A stretch of DNA of 64,000 nucleotides from Hanleya hanleyi (lineage: Eukaryota; Mollusca; Polyplacophora; Lepidopleurida; Hanleyidae). Each line of letters opens with the position of its first letter. Within the stretch, counting starts at the first letter, position 1. The notes under the pieces were generated by a model. That model ran no database searches. It worked only from the letters and a program-made list of their open reading frames with translations, and was not told where the DNA came from. Position numbers and translations under genes: made by a program. The DNA is taken from the NCBI GenBank assembly GCA_036873755.1, contig JAVTVY010017271.1:372001-436000 (forward strand), given 5' to 3'. Shown here one piece after another: positions 1 through 10,830 of the stretch.

Positions 1-274
1 CCTTAACTATTCTTGTGAATGGTAATGACTCCACTCAACTATTCCTGTGAATGGTAATGACTCCACTTAACTATTCCTGTGATTGGTAATGACCCCCTTT
101 AACTGTTCCTGTGAATGGTAATGAGCCCCTTAAACTGTTTCTGTGAATGGTAACGACTCCCTCAAACTGTTCCTGTGAATGGTAGTGACCCCTCTGAAAC
201 TTTTTCCTGTGAATGGTAGTGAACCCCCCTCCCCCGCCTTAAACTGTTCCTGTGAATTGTAATGACGCCCCTTA
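1..274. repeat. 33-bp minisatellite, degenerate
   Basis: About eight head-to-tail copies of a roughly 33-bp unit built around the core CCTGTGAATGGTAATGAC, with drift and short C-run insertions. The array runs off the left edge of the window. Two decayed units reappear at about 427-499 after a unit-free gap, so the array was once longer or was interrupted. Confidence 0.9.
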
Positions 275-499
275 AAATTTTGAATCTAAATCTCATCTAA
301 AAACTTCAACCCCTTATTGTCAAGGTAACACATTCAAAACATAAAATAGTCAGTGTTTATTTATCAGTGTTGAGGGCACAGTGTAGTTTTGGCACACAAT
401 ATACTGAAATCTGTCTAATGACACCAATTAAACTTTTCCTGTAAATGGTAACAAACCCCCTTAAACCGTTCCTATGAATGATGACGACCTCCCTTAAAC

Positions 500-1170
500 A
501 GCTCCTTGCAGAGTTAGAGAAGCTAACTGAAGAACATTGAGTGTTTGTTACTTGGCCAGTGTTGCAGACAAATGTATTGTAAGAGAGTTTAAATGTTCAA
601 ACTTGTCTATATTTGCTGTCAGGGTTTATGTTGTCTCATACATGATATCATCTCTCCAATAAGGCAATATGACATCTTTATCCGCTGTTTGCAGACTTTG
701 ATCTACATGTATTTCTCTCCAGTGATGCTCACTCCACTGTATTTACAAGTATTTTATTAGGAATGTATTTTATAACTTCATTTATCTATCCAGTTTGCCT
801 TCTTCAACCCATGAATATTGTCATACTTATGCAGGCTCAGCTGTCGTCGTCGTGGTTTGGCCCCCGATGTCAAAACAAACTGTTGAAAGGCTCCAGGTCT
901 CGTGCCTCCTCAACAACTTAAGCCCTTGTTTGTTCAAATATCTATGTTGTTTGGTTGGTGGTTGTGTAGTTTGCCATCATGTTAAGAGATACAGGCACTT
1001 CACCGATTCCTTGATTATCCCTTAAATACCAGAGGATGGCGAAGAATGCTGCTACCTGATATCTTGTTGGCTAGATTTGAATATATATGTCTTAATGTGG
1101 GACTGTTTCAAATAAGAACCAATCTTATTTTTGGATTGAACATACCATGTGAAGAAAATTGAATTTGTTA
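500..1170. other. Unique sequence, no gene recognised
   Basis: AT-rich unique DNA. The 76-codon frame at 795-1025 has no recognisable domain and looks like chance. No splice-bounded coding island was found. Confidence 0.5.
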
Positions 1171-1289
1171 TTAAAGGGAACCAGAGACAAATGTGATAAA
1201 CTATGTGTTGAATACCAAGGCTCAGTAAAACACCAACAAAAGTTTCTGTAATTAGCTCACACTCCAGGTCATGGTAAGAATAGATCTCA

Positions 1290-1460
1290 GCTCCTCAGAA
1301 AGCTTGTCATAAGAGGTGACTAACTGGGGCACCCGTGTGGATCCCGGATGGGAAAAGGAATAGGGGTTTCCGGGTGTGAAAAGGAATATGAACCAACATC
1401 GTGATATGACTGAAATAGTGTTGAAAGCGACGTTAAATCATATTCACTCACTCACTCTAA
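1290..1460 (+). mobile_element. SINE-like element tail with CACT microsatellite
   Basis: The segment ends with the phrase CGTGATATGACTGAAATA, then GCGACGTTAAAT and a (CACT)n run at about 1444-1456. From family knowledge, this ending (a short conserved tail then CACT repeats) is typical of abundant mollusc SINEs. No clean A-box/B-box pair could be placed upstream, so the tRNA-like head is missing or decayed. Confidence 0.55.
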
Positions 1461-1570
1461 TGTGAGTAAAACGCACTTGGTGGAGCGCAGACAGGGCTTT
1501 ATATTAAATGTTAGACGTAACATTTAACGACATGCTTAAATTAGAGATGTGCCAAAAAAAATTATTTAAA

Positions 1571-1985
1571 GCCTGGCACACACAAGAGCTATCCCATAGG
1601 CCAATGTCCTCATTTGCCTGTTGTCTCAGGAGCTAGCTTTCATATGGTGTCAGCGCACATGATGAGCAAAAGGTTCACCGAATTGAGTTCAGTTCCTGTG
1701 GAACACATTCTTAAAGGTCATGTGATCTTTCATGTGACCGGGTTGGCATAAAAATGACCATTTTGAACAGTCGTATGTACAAATCATGTGAATACAAGAT
1801 GCATTTCATTGACCAGTCAAATAAAATGGCTGAGCTTTTACATGTAGCTAAGTTTGATATTTTTCTCCTTGCCTTGCGAGGCAAAAACCTCTTCAAAAAC
1901 TGCTCTGCATATACGAGAGCTATTCCCTGATCCAGCAGGCAATTGAGGCCGTTAGCTCAGGAGATAGCTCTGGTGTATGCCAGGC
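1571..1985. mobile_element. Palindromic MITE, family M1 copy 1
   Basis: The ends are inverted repeats: GCCTGGCACACACAAGAGCT on the left, and GCCTGGCATACACCAGAGCT on the reverse complement of the right. Similarity extends about 50 bp inward, through 'caattgcctg'-type sequence. It lies between a TTTAAA and a TTAA, so the target duplication is short and A/T-rich (TTA or TTAA, ambiguous by one base). It contains a CCTTGCGAGG palindrome derived from CCTCGCGAGG. A longer relative is at 29409-29865. No coding capacity. Confidence 0.75.
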
Positions 1986-3460
1986 TTAAGAGGGTGATGT
2001 CCTTGCAGCTTGAGTGATTTTTTGAGAGAAAAACAAGCTGCCAAAATAGTGCTCATAGAGCAGATGGAAATTGTTTAAGGGGATTTATTTGTTACCTTTG
2101 GAAATGCAAGAAAGTTGATGGTAAAAGCCCCTTAAAGAAGAGTCTTATATTGAAGTACTACTTAAAAAAGGGCATATCCAAAAATGCAATAAATTTGACC
2201 ATGTAATTTTTTAGATAAACCATTTTCATATTATTGAGAGAATCTAAGAAATAAACATGGATTTCAGTGAGATTTCAGGGTTCAGTCAAACGTGATATCT
2301 TACAAAAATATAACATGGTGAACATTCAATCTCTTTGTTTGTATTTCTACCGCGTAGATTAACCACAAAAATGGATCCATATTTACAGTGCCTAAATGCA
2401 AGCCCGTAGCCAAAGAGAATTCAGGTGGTTTGGGTGAACCAACCCACACCCCTTCAGCGAATCTCGCATAAGTGCCACATTTTCTCATACAGCAAACTCT
2501 CAGATGTGCCCCTTTGAAGCGGAAGCCAATCACCCATCGAGATATCCTGGGTACGGCCCTGGAATGGATGCCGTCACCAAGTCCTTAACATTTTTGGCTT
2601 AATTCTCTATGAAAATGCAGTCTGATATGCAACAAAATTGAAGCCATTTCATTGGAAAAGAAAAAAATGTGGATTGGATAAATATGCAATCTGCCAATCA
2701 GTCACCTTGGAATGATGGAAAGAAATACAATGTAGTTTCCCTATAATATGTCTCAATAAAATGCCTGATATAAAAGGCTGGTGCTATTGTGCCTTCAAAG
2801 TGAATAAATGCAAATAAAGATGAAAATCTACAAGTTGATTCCAATTTGATCCCCCAATAAAAGCATTATGGAGATGTCACACTGTACAGATACAGGGCCG
2901 TAGCCAGGATATTTGAAGGGCAGATCACTCTTCGCTTGAAATGGGCACATTAGGGGGTTTAACGTATGAGAAAAAGGAGCAAATAGCGGGTTTGCCTTCA
3001 TAGTGCAAAAAGGGCATTTGTATGTAAAAAAAAAAAAAAAAAATTCTGTGTTAATTGTACATGCCAGTGTTGTTATACACTAAAAAATGAAAGAGAAAAA
3101 AAATATGTTTTTCTGATACTGTGTGATATATATTCCCTCTTATTTTCTTTTTTCCTGTAGGTTTCATGGTAACAGGACAAGTAAAAAAATGATGTGAAAG
3201 TTACAAAGTTAGAAGTAGCCATGGCGGCGGAGTCATTTCGAGTAACATAGGCACATACAGCTGTCCTCCACCGCAAAAGGTTTGACATGTCCATTGACTT
3301 TTAACAACCCTCACAATGATAAGGATCTGTACTTTGTAATCCTATCATACATTGGAAATCCATTATTAACTACATGTAAGGGATGGTGTCAATCTATGAC
3401 TTGCACAAAATTCAAGTTCCTTTAACAATGCAAATGTGGCGATAGCTCTGGCAGATATTT
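1986..3460. other. Unique and anonymous repeat-remnant DNA
   Basis: No gene recognised. The phrase 'agggccgtagccaggat' near 2896 resembles old transposon debris. There is an A-run at about 3027-3043. Short frames at 2300-2533 and 3073-3294 (minus) show no domain. Confidence 0.45.
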
Positions 3461-3469
3461 TAAGACAGC

Positions 3470-3600
3470 GGTTCTCCATGCTTCATTCATCCAGTCTCTT
3501 TTCTATCTCTTTAACCTAGAAAATATTTTCAATCAATGATAAATGGACTATTGTCGACCTGAAGGTGCCAAAATCATCATATTAAGGATAATGGTCCTGG
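3470..3600. repeat. Dispersed repeat, shared with 20795-20905
   Basis: The text around 'tatctctttaacctagaaaa' and 'gacctgaaggtgcca' aligns by eye at roughly 70% with 20795-20905, around 'tatgtctttaatccagaata' and 'gacctgagactgcca'. The following 3640-3700 segment ('atttacaccagttatc') resembles about 22788-22850. Both are old family members without visible ends. Confidence 0.6.
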
Positions 3601-3699
3601 CTTAAGTGAAATAGTAGGATAAACTGATCCATCTTCATCATATTTACACCAGTTATCAATAGTGAAAAAACCTGCCCCACGTTAAGGAGATATTAAAGA

Positions 3700-5600
3700 G
3701 AGTGGGTGAACGCAATCTCGAAACCAGAGCTATCCGGTCCTGTCCTCCCTACTATGCTCTGGGAGGGCGCTTGGCAGTACGATCGGTCATTGGATAGAAC
3801 ACAAAACCCTAGAATTTAGAACATAACGAGAGCGTATCTGTGGGGATCAAGCCGACGTCCCGACGTCATGAATGTTACGAGCGCGTCTGAAAGATGACGT
3901 AGCCTACTAGAATTCTTTATGCATTCTTGCGAAACATTTTTTTATTCTGACGTCATGACGTTATGACACTGGCCATGAAAATGACTCATGACTGACGTTC
4001 TATAAAGAATAGGATATGTTCCAACGGAACCGGAAGGGGCCACGTGAAAGAATTTTTCAATGTATTATGGGACCAATTTTCAGCGACCGTCGTTCCAGGG
4101 GTTCGTCGGAGCGGCCAATTTTCCAGCGGAGAACGACCCCTGGTGGCGAGGTTGGGGTGAACGAACCACGGTCTCAGTGCAACTCTATTATTAACCCTTG
4201 TCCTGTCGGCCAGTTATACGCTGGTCAAAGTGTGAGTGCCAGACTGTCAAGCAGAGTTGAACTGTTCAAAATGGGCTCAAAAGAGGCGACTGTCTGGTCG
4301 TTGAAATTTATAAATAAATTGAAATAATGGATGGTATTTGATGCACGATACATCATTTGAAAGACTGAACATACACTCAGAAAATATTTGGCCTTTCACA
4401 GCTTTAGAAATATATAGGAATCGTAATTCGGCAAAAATTGTGTACCGTAAAACTCACGTTAGAATTCTATCACGTTCAGAGTACTACCGATGGACGGTCT
4501 GTTTTCCTTCATCTCCACTTAATAACTCGTCTAAATTCTTATAGATGTCACAGTATGTATTCCTGGTTACTTGTAGCATAACGATTATTGAATATTTATT
4601 GAATATTCCAAGTAAATCGGTAAAAATCCTTTCGTTTACACGAAGTGTGGCTTCCCTCAGCGAAACCAAGCGCCATTCTGACTCCGTCGAAATCGGCCAG
4701 GGCACATGCGTAACTCGTGAATATTTTATGCTAATGAGCAGTTGAAGCAGTTTGACCAATCAGGAAGTCGGCTTACGTCAGGTGATCAGCATTTTCCCGG
4801 GTTTATTGGAGTTGAATGGAAAGGACTCGAAACACATGACCATTTCACCCAATAAAATCGACGCATTTTTACTACGTGACACGAGAAAGGTTGTAAAGAA
4901 TGAAAGCAGAGTTGTTGCCCTTCAATTTGACATCTTTAACGTTGGGATTGCCTTCCGGGTTTTCGTTGGAGAAGCTTGTAAACAAGGTGCGTTTTTACGC
5001 GTTTCAGCAAACTTTTCTGAATAAATGACGCTCTGTTTTACATTTGTAGACGATCTTCACATAAATAAGTGTCTTTTTTAATAATAAACACCGAACTCCC
5101 GTGAAATAATTAATGAAATAATACGTTATAGTTGGAGTAAGCCGTGTCTGGTTTGATTTTTCCACACGTGGCTCGAAAAACGATCAAACGTCCGATGGTT
5201 TCTCGGAACGTATATATCCGGAGTCGACACTGGGAACTTGACAGTCGGGCAACGTGTATACACGGAGTTGACAGGACAAGGGTTAAAAGATTAGTGTGAA
5301 TTTTGTGCAAGTCACCGATTGTCAGAAGACTGATCTTGATATGCATTATTGTGGGAATGAACTGTAGTTCAGATGGAGTCCTGTCCGGGCCAACTAATGG
5401 AACTTTAGTTCTGGTGTGCACAAGAAGCTGTTATGGGTGCCGCCAGAATTCTCAATCAGAGTTTGAGAGAAGAGTTCCAGCAACTTGGCCCAGGAGAATA
5501 ACCGTTTATGTATCCACCTTCTTCAATATGCTCATAATTTCATTTCTAAATATAACTGTGGTTACTTCCTGTAAACGTATATGAACCTCTTCAAAGATGT
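3700..5600. other. CpG-rich unique region with promoter-type motifs
   Basis: CpG dinucleotides are much denser here than in the flanks. Visible motifs include TGACGTCA-type CRE cores near 3870 and 3950, an inverted CCAAT box in GACCAATCAG near 4755, and TTACGTCA near 4775. Frames at 4016-4327, 4752-5024 and 5303-5584 overlap frames on the other strand and have no known domain, so no CDS is claimed. The region could be an unmethylated promoter or a CpG-rich transposon fragment. Confidence 0.35.
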
Positions 5601-5660
5601 TATCGAGTGAGAGAATGTTTCGAGGAAATAATTAAAAGATTTGGACACTTTCAGACATGG

Positions 5661-5848
5661 CAGTGTGACTATGCGTCACAGGACCTACGAAGTAAGGTAG
5701 GCATTAGGACTCCGACAGGCACTGAGCTCTTGGCAATCCCCCCCCCCCCGCCCCAAGTTGAAATCCTGCCTATATTAAGATGGGCACATGCAGCCCAAGT
5801 CAGAATCACCAGAGATTTTCATCAAAAATCACCAGAAATTTTCGATTA
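5661..5848. mobile_element. Head segment of dispersed element P, copy 1
   Basis: Closely matches 40229-40410: both carry CACAGGACCTACGAAGTA, then GTAGGCATTAGGACTC, then 'gttgaaatcctgcctat' and 'caccagaaatt'. The matching tail segment for this copy is at 7883-8368. An open frame at 5607-5849 (80 codons with a proline run) merely reads through the repeat. Confidence 0.65.
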
Positions 5849-5930
5849 AAACAGTATTGAATATTTTGTTGAAGATTAAAAGTGATGGGATTGAATGAAT
5901 AGTTTACCAGTTACTGTGCTGATGTGAATC

Positions 5931-6032
5931 TGTGACACACCAACACACTCCGTGGCAGTGATTCTGTGACACACCAACACACTCCGTGGCAGTGATTCTG
6001 TGACACACCATCACACTCCGTGGCAGTGATTC
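5931..6032. repeat. 34-bp minisatellite, three copies
   Basis: Three nearly identical 34-bp units beginning TGTGACACACCAACACACTC. The third has one substitution (CATCACAC). Confidence 0.92.
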
Positions 6033-6692
6033 TGTATCCCTTAATCAAGGAATCAAAATTTGAAATGACAAGAAAATTTAGACATAATTACACATGTAAT
6101 GTTTTTGTTTAAATTATATCCCAGTGTGATATATAGTCAATATTCAAGAAGTACACTCAAAGTTACTTTATCTAGTTAAATTCTACCCAAAGAAAATAAA
6201 TTAAGACCCTTTAAACATGCCGTCAATGCCAGATGTTGAGTTTTATACAGCTGTAGATCAGGGCTCTGGGTGCATATATCATGTTTCCATACACTTGATG
6301 CACACAACAGCGGCAAAAACAAAGCCTCCTTGAACAACCTATCTTTATACAGGAAATTCTTAACCCAGAAAATACCATTCTCTCTCAAAAGAAAACAATT
6401 TACGCCAGGAAGGCCTTTTTTATTAAGCTAATTTTGTTAGGTAGGGGCCTACTTAGATTCAATAATTGTCATGAAATTTCTTTGGTTATATCTTAATTGC
6501 AACTATGTTTGTTCCTCAAACCTGACATGCTTGAGCTATGTACATGTATAACACACTTTCATTTGAGAGTCCAGACATTCCACCATTCATGTGAAGAAAT
6601 TGTACTAAACATGGAATAATTAAATTCACACTACCCATTTCTACAGTATCAGTACTATGTTACTATCTGTAGCACTTGAAACCCAGTAAAAC
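6033..6692. other. Unique AT-rich sequence
   Basis: No repeat structure, RNA gene or coding exon recognised. Confidence 0.45.
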
Positions 6693-6696
6693 TTAA

Positions 6697-7560
6697 AGTG
6701 AACGTAAAGGCTGTGACAACATACATGCTATGTGGAAGAACTATATTAAGAGTATCAGTTGGCAGCAACAAATATTTTTTGCGATTTTTTCTCTTCCGAA
6801 AAAATAATTCCAAACACCGGAATAATTGACTGGTGCAACAATCGACTGGGGTCGGCCATGTTCGTTTATTAAGTAGCCTTGCGCCAATGAAAACGCTTCC
6901 TTGTAGCATGTGATATTTTCCTGTGACGTAGTATCACTTTGTTGTAGCTTTGCTGTAACACGAATTGTAATGGCGGAGGTGGAGGACTCGGTTGTTTCAA
7001 GCGTGTTTTGACTGTGTTGCGTGTCTCCAGCAAGTGTTTACCGAGCTGAAACTTGTCAGGGCGCAATGATGGCAAGCAAAATACATCCGTCTCGGGTTCT
7101 CCTCTGCTACCGCTACAGTCGGATAAGTTATCATTACACAGATTCCCGTTAGGGAAGCCGGATCTTCTTGAACAGTGGCTGCACAACATCGGCAGACTGG
7201 ACTGTACTCCAACCGAGAAATCTGTGCTGTTTTCGGTCTATTTTAAAGCCGAATGTTTTCAACCTGACGTCTACGGAAGGCTGATGTTGACGCCCAGCAG
7301 GAGAGCCAGGAGGCGAAGGAAATTAAAGAAGATGCAATCCCAACAGAATTGTCGCATCGTAGATCAAAGACACCGAGATCAACAACCTCGATTCAGAAAC
7401 GTCAGAGTGTGGAAGTTCTGAACTTTTAAGTGAGGTAAAAATAATTTTATTACCGTTTGGCGGGACAGAGACACTGCGAGATAGGCATATTATACGAAGT
7501 GTTGAAATCTGGGTCTTCGATAACATGTTTACATGCTTACTGCGCTTTCTAACTCCACAA
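6697..7560 (+). mobile_element. TTAA-flanked THAP-bearing transposon, 3'-truncated copy 1
   Basis: It starts immediately after TTAA (6693-6696) with AGTGAACGTAAAGGCTG, the terminal inverted repeat of the complete copy at 33440-34514. The two copies match at about 95% by eye, up to 'aactccacaa' at 7560. Here the copy stops and the next bases are again TTAA (7561-7564). The right inverted repeat and about 210 bp are therefore missing. TTAA target sites together with a THAP-type DNA-binding domain are hallmarks of Kolobok transposons (piggyBac also uses TTAA but lacks THAP), so a Kolobok-derived non-autonomous element is the best inference. Confidence 0.75.
7053..7421 (+). pseudogene. Decayed THAP domain fragment in TTAA element, copy 1
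   Basis: The open frame has no ATG at its start. From about residue 28 it reads like the second half of a THAP zinc finger: LHRFPLGKPDLLEQWL, then HNIGRLDCTPTEKSVLF, then SVYFKAECFQPDVYGR. Conserved THAP features kept are the HRFP start, the W of QWL, the P after CT, and the FKxExF block. The two zinc ligands of the distal C-x2-H pair are gone: Cys reads Phe and His reads Tyr in VLFSVYF. The proximal Cys pair is not in this frame. Compared with copy 2, a 7-bp deletion after RRKL shifts the frame, so the AVPTIF-like box is lost. It is a transposon relic, not a host gene. Confidence 0.7.
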
Positions 7561-7561
7561 T

Positions 7562-7882
7562 TAAAACCAGTAAAGAAATTTGTCTGTTGAATAACAGAAA
7601 ATATGGTATGGAGATTTGAATGAGTAAACTACTAAACAACTTACATGATACCAACAAAATGCCCAACACAAGCTGATAAATTCCTTGGGTGGCTTGCAGG
7701 ATGGCTTTGTTTCACCCTCAGTAAACTTTTATCATTGTTGCTCACAGGCTAATCTGAAGGATGATACCAGATCTTTCTTTGTTCTGCTGGGTTATTGCAC
7801 CAGGCTGACTTAATTGGTTGATGTAGGATATTTCACCATCAGTGGCAATTTGACCTAAATTTGAAGCCTGCATGATTTGGTC
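7562..7882. other. Unique sequence
   Basis: Nothing recognised. It separates the truncated THAP element from the tail of element P. Confidence 0.45.
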
Positions 7883-8368
7883 TGTGATGAAATGTTTGGA
7901 TGTGAAATAGGATACACGTTAAAGGCCACAGTTTACATATATCTATAACAATATACTGAATTGTGTGTATTAAGAATGGCAAGTTGGTAATAGCAGTGTA
8001 GATAAATGCACTAACAAATGATGGAAAATTAGCATTTCCTATTTCATTATCCCATCACGTTTTGTACTGTGTTATATATACAGTGAAACATACAGCCAAG
8101 GGTTCCCAATGGGCATGACAGTGCACTCGCTGAGCTATCAATAAATAATAAAAAAAATAATTATAAATCAAATTTTCATCAGAATTCGGTCAGCTCAGAA
8201 CTTGCTGGTAACAATGCCCTAATGCACGTTCATGCCGAAAATCAAGGTTCTAATGTCAATGGTTCTCCTTATTTTGCCGACGAAAGGACTCGGATGGACT
8301 GACTGACTGCCTGACTGACTCACTCATTACCGGACAAGTTGCGATCTGTAGCCTACTTCGTAGGAATT
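7883..8368. mobile_element. Tail segment of dispersed element P, copy 1
   Basis: Two blocks match 40993-41274: 'gtttggatgtgaaa.aggatacacgtta' and then a long block containing CAGAACTTGCTGGTAACA, 'tattttgccgacgaaagga' and the end GTAGCCTACTTCGTAGGA. The end is an inverted match to CCTACGAAGTA in the head segment, suggesting terminal inverted repeats. A GACT/CACT microsatellite lies at about 8297-8330. Confidence 0.65.
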
Positions 8369-9655
8369 AAAACTGCCACCCGGCACTTGGTCGCCATCTT
8401 GGATTTACTGAAAAATTCAAATACTCAAATAATTAAAACCGTTCCTGGAGAGCCTCAATCATCTTATCCTACATGGTGTGCTCTGTGACCCCTCCTCAGG
8501 AACCCCAGTTGTCTCTGGCCCAGACCAACACCTGTTGGACAAAGCCACAAAGCATTCACTGCTGTGCCACTCAGGAACTTAGACTCTGGCAATCTCTGCA
8601 TGTGGAGGTCAGAGTTCATTCAGAAAAGTGATGAAGAAATTAAAGTGCTCTTTCTTTTCCTTTTCTTTATATCCCATTCATGAAAGAGTTGGTCATAAAC
8701 TCATTAATCAACCAGAGATGACGTTATTCCTCCATTTGTCAAAGGATTTTTTCTTTGTCTTCCATTTCAAGGGTCTTTTTTTTCTTTTTCTTGAATTTGT
8801 TTTCCGTGAAAAAACTTATGGCAAACTGTGTAATGTTTTGTTTTGGCAGAACTCTAACATTCCGTATCATAGCAGTGATGGAATTTTGTGAGATTTGTTG
8901 CGAGGATTTTCTGAGAGACGGGCAGATTCTTTAAGAAGAAATATCTCGGCTACCCTGCAGATTTGTCCACTTGTTGAATAAAAAGTGTTTTCCAGAGATT
9001 CCCCCTTCTCTTAATTAGCGTTGCCTCTTCAAATAATTTGTGGGATAAAAACCGCTTGTTGCAGGGCTGAGACTCAGATCTCTTAGGCAGGTGGAAGACG
9101 GCCGGGTGGACAGGTGTTAACAAGACTTGCATCAGGTATGTCATTAGGTATTAACTTCTTTAACTGGGTTTCATCAGTGCTAATTTGGAGGCAGCTGCAC
9201 CGTTTATTTCAGTGTTTTTAAAAATTTCTTCGTTTTTGCTATCTTTCATTGATGGATTTTAACTGGAATGTTTCCGAAAATATTTCTTTCATCACTTTTT
9301 CAGGTATTTTCGGCAGTTTTATTTTTTCCCCCTTTTCTCTTTCGACAAGAACTCTTGCTGCTTCAAGTTCTGATGATCTGATACATCTTGATGGAAAGTG
9401 AACAAACTATGTTTTTTTAGCTTGCACGCTCGTAATATACTTTAATACACCCTTTCTTCCTGCTTTCCGATGCTTTTTTTCACTCATTCATATTTGAATC
9501 AAAAAGAAACGACTTTGTTATTCTTATAACGTTGTTTTCAATAGTACAATATTTGTTTGTGCATAAAGTCGCACAAATTGAAAAAAAATAAATAAATTGA
9601 ACCACTTTTGGTCATTCCAATGAATCATCTGAGATATGTAAGCTTACATGTACAG
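8369..9655. other. Unique region with GC-richer islands
   Basis: 8430-8610 is less AT-rich than its surroundings and is open on both strands for about 45 codons (plus-strand reading FLESLNHLILHGVLCD...). No start or convincing splice pair could be fixed, so it is left as a possible exon or conserved noncoding block. 8900-9145 contains TTAATTAGCG and GGGATAAAAACCGC in low-repeat sequence of the kind seen in conserved enhancers. No gene is claimed. 9160-9655 is AT-rich with nothing recognised. Confidence 0.35.
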
Positions 9656-10206
9656 AAAGGACCTGGTGCAGTTTAGTGAAGTTTTGGCCCCCAGGTGCAG
9701 TTTGATGTGCCAAAATGAAATACTGCATGCGATAGAAATTCTCCCATTAGCTGTAACTTGATGCATGGTCTGAGTATTTTTCAGCCACTGGGTCTTATAA
9801 GGGTTTTTGAATAATAGCACCTTGAAGTGTATATTTGTGCAAAATCATCTATTTTGAGGGGAAAACAGCTCCTTTTCTCTCTGTAAATATATGAAGCCAG
9901 TCCAGAACCCAAACCATTTTTAGGCCAGGACTAACTGTTGACATATTTCAGGGTGAAGTTTATCTTGATTCTGGACTAGCTTCATATATTTACGGAGAGA
10001 AAAGTAATATTTTCCCCTCAAAGTAGATAATTATGCACAAATCCACTACTTCAATATGCGGTTATTCAAAAACCCTTATAAGACCCAAGGTCTGAAAAAT
10101 ACTCAGATATTAACAATAAGATAAAAGCTAACGGAAAAATTTCTTTCGTAACATTTCATTTTGGCACTCTAAACTGCATCTCATCGGGGTCAATCAAAAG
10201 TACCTG
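9656..10206. mobile_element. Fold-back element FB1, copy 1 (two ~270-bp arms)
   Basis: The left arm (starting AAAGGACCTGGTGCAGTTT and passing GTGCCAAAATGAAATA, 'cttataagggtttttgaat', 'atatatgaagccagtcc') is the imperfect reverse complement of the right arm ('ctagcttcatatattta', 'ttattcaaaaacccttataag', 'atttcattttggcactc', 'caaaagtacctg'). The centre is near 9935 with almost no loop. The whole element is one long hairpin. A left-truncated relative lies at 36778-37135. Confidence 0.85.
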
Positions 10207-10830
10207 TAAAAGAAATTCACAAAAATACAGGCTGACATTTAAGAAAACATACTTATCTCATTATCTCAAATTTCACCTACAAATACGACCTCATCAAACC
10301 TAATTAGTAAACTGGATACAAGTAAAGTTGAACTTTGGCAGAAATATTTCCATATTTCCATAAGATAATTTAAGACAATTCATTTGAGGAACTATTAAAA
10401 TATGGAGAGCACCCCCAGATGACTTAGTATTTCAAATATTATTTCAGCTAAAGTTTGAAAGTTATTTGATTTGAATATTGTATACCATATATTAGAGATG
10501 ACCTAATGTGCCTTTCCTGGATTAATGGAATAACAATGAACAGATTCCAGACATTTCCAAGTTAACATTGCCAAGATGTAAACATAATGGGCCTTCCATT
10601 AATGTTCATATACTGCATACAGTAATCTCTCTATTGATTTGCACATGTTAAACACACACTTTAGAAGTCAAGCCCCAAAAATGTTCTGTCAATATTCAGC
10701 TCTGAAAACTGTTCACAATTGGGCTACTGTACAAGATTGGCAAACAAAAATATCCATCAGTCTATTTTTTATTTTTCTTATTTAATTCAGTGAATAGCTA
10801 GTCTAAAGGGAGATTACTGTACATGTTTTT
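10207..10830. other. Unique AT-rich sequence
   Basis: No gene or repeat recognised. Confidence 0.45.

Noticed and set aside
4016..4327. 103-codon frame in the CpG-rich region
   Set aside because: Low AT explains the lack of stops; no domain, no splice support, and no recognisable start context.
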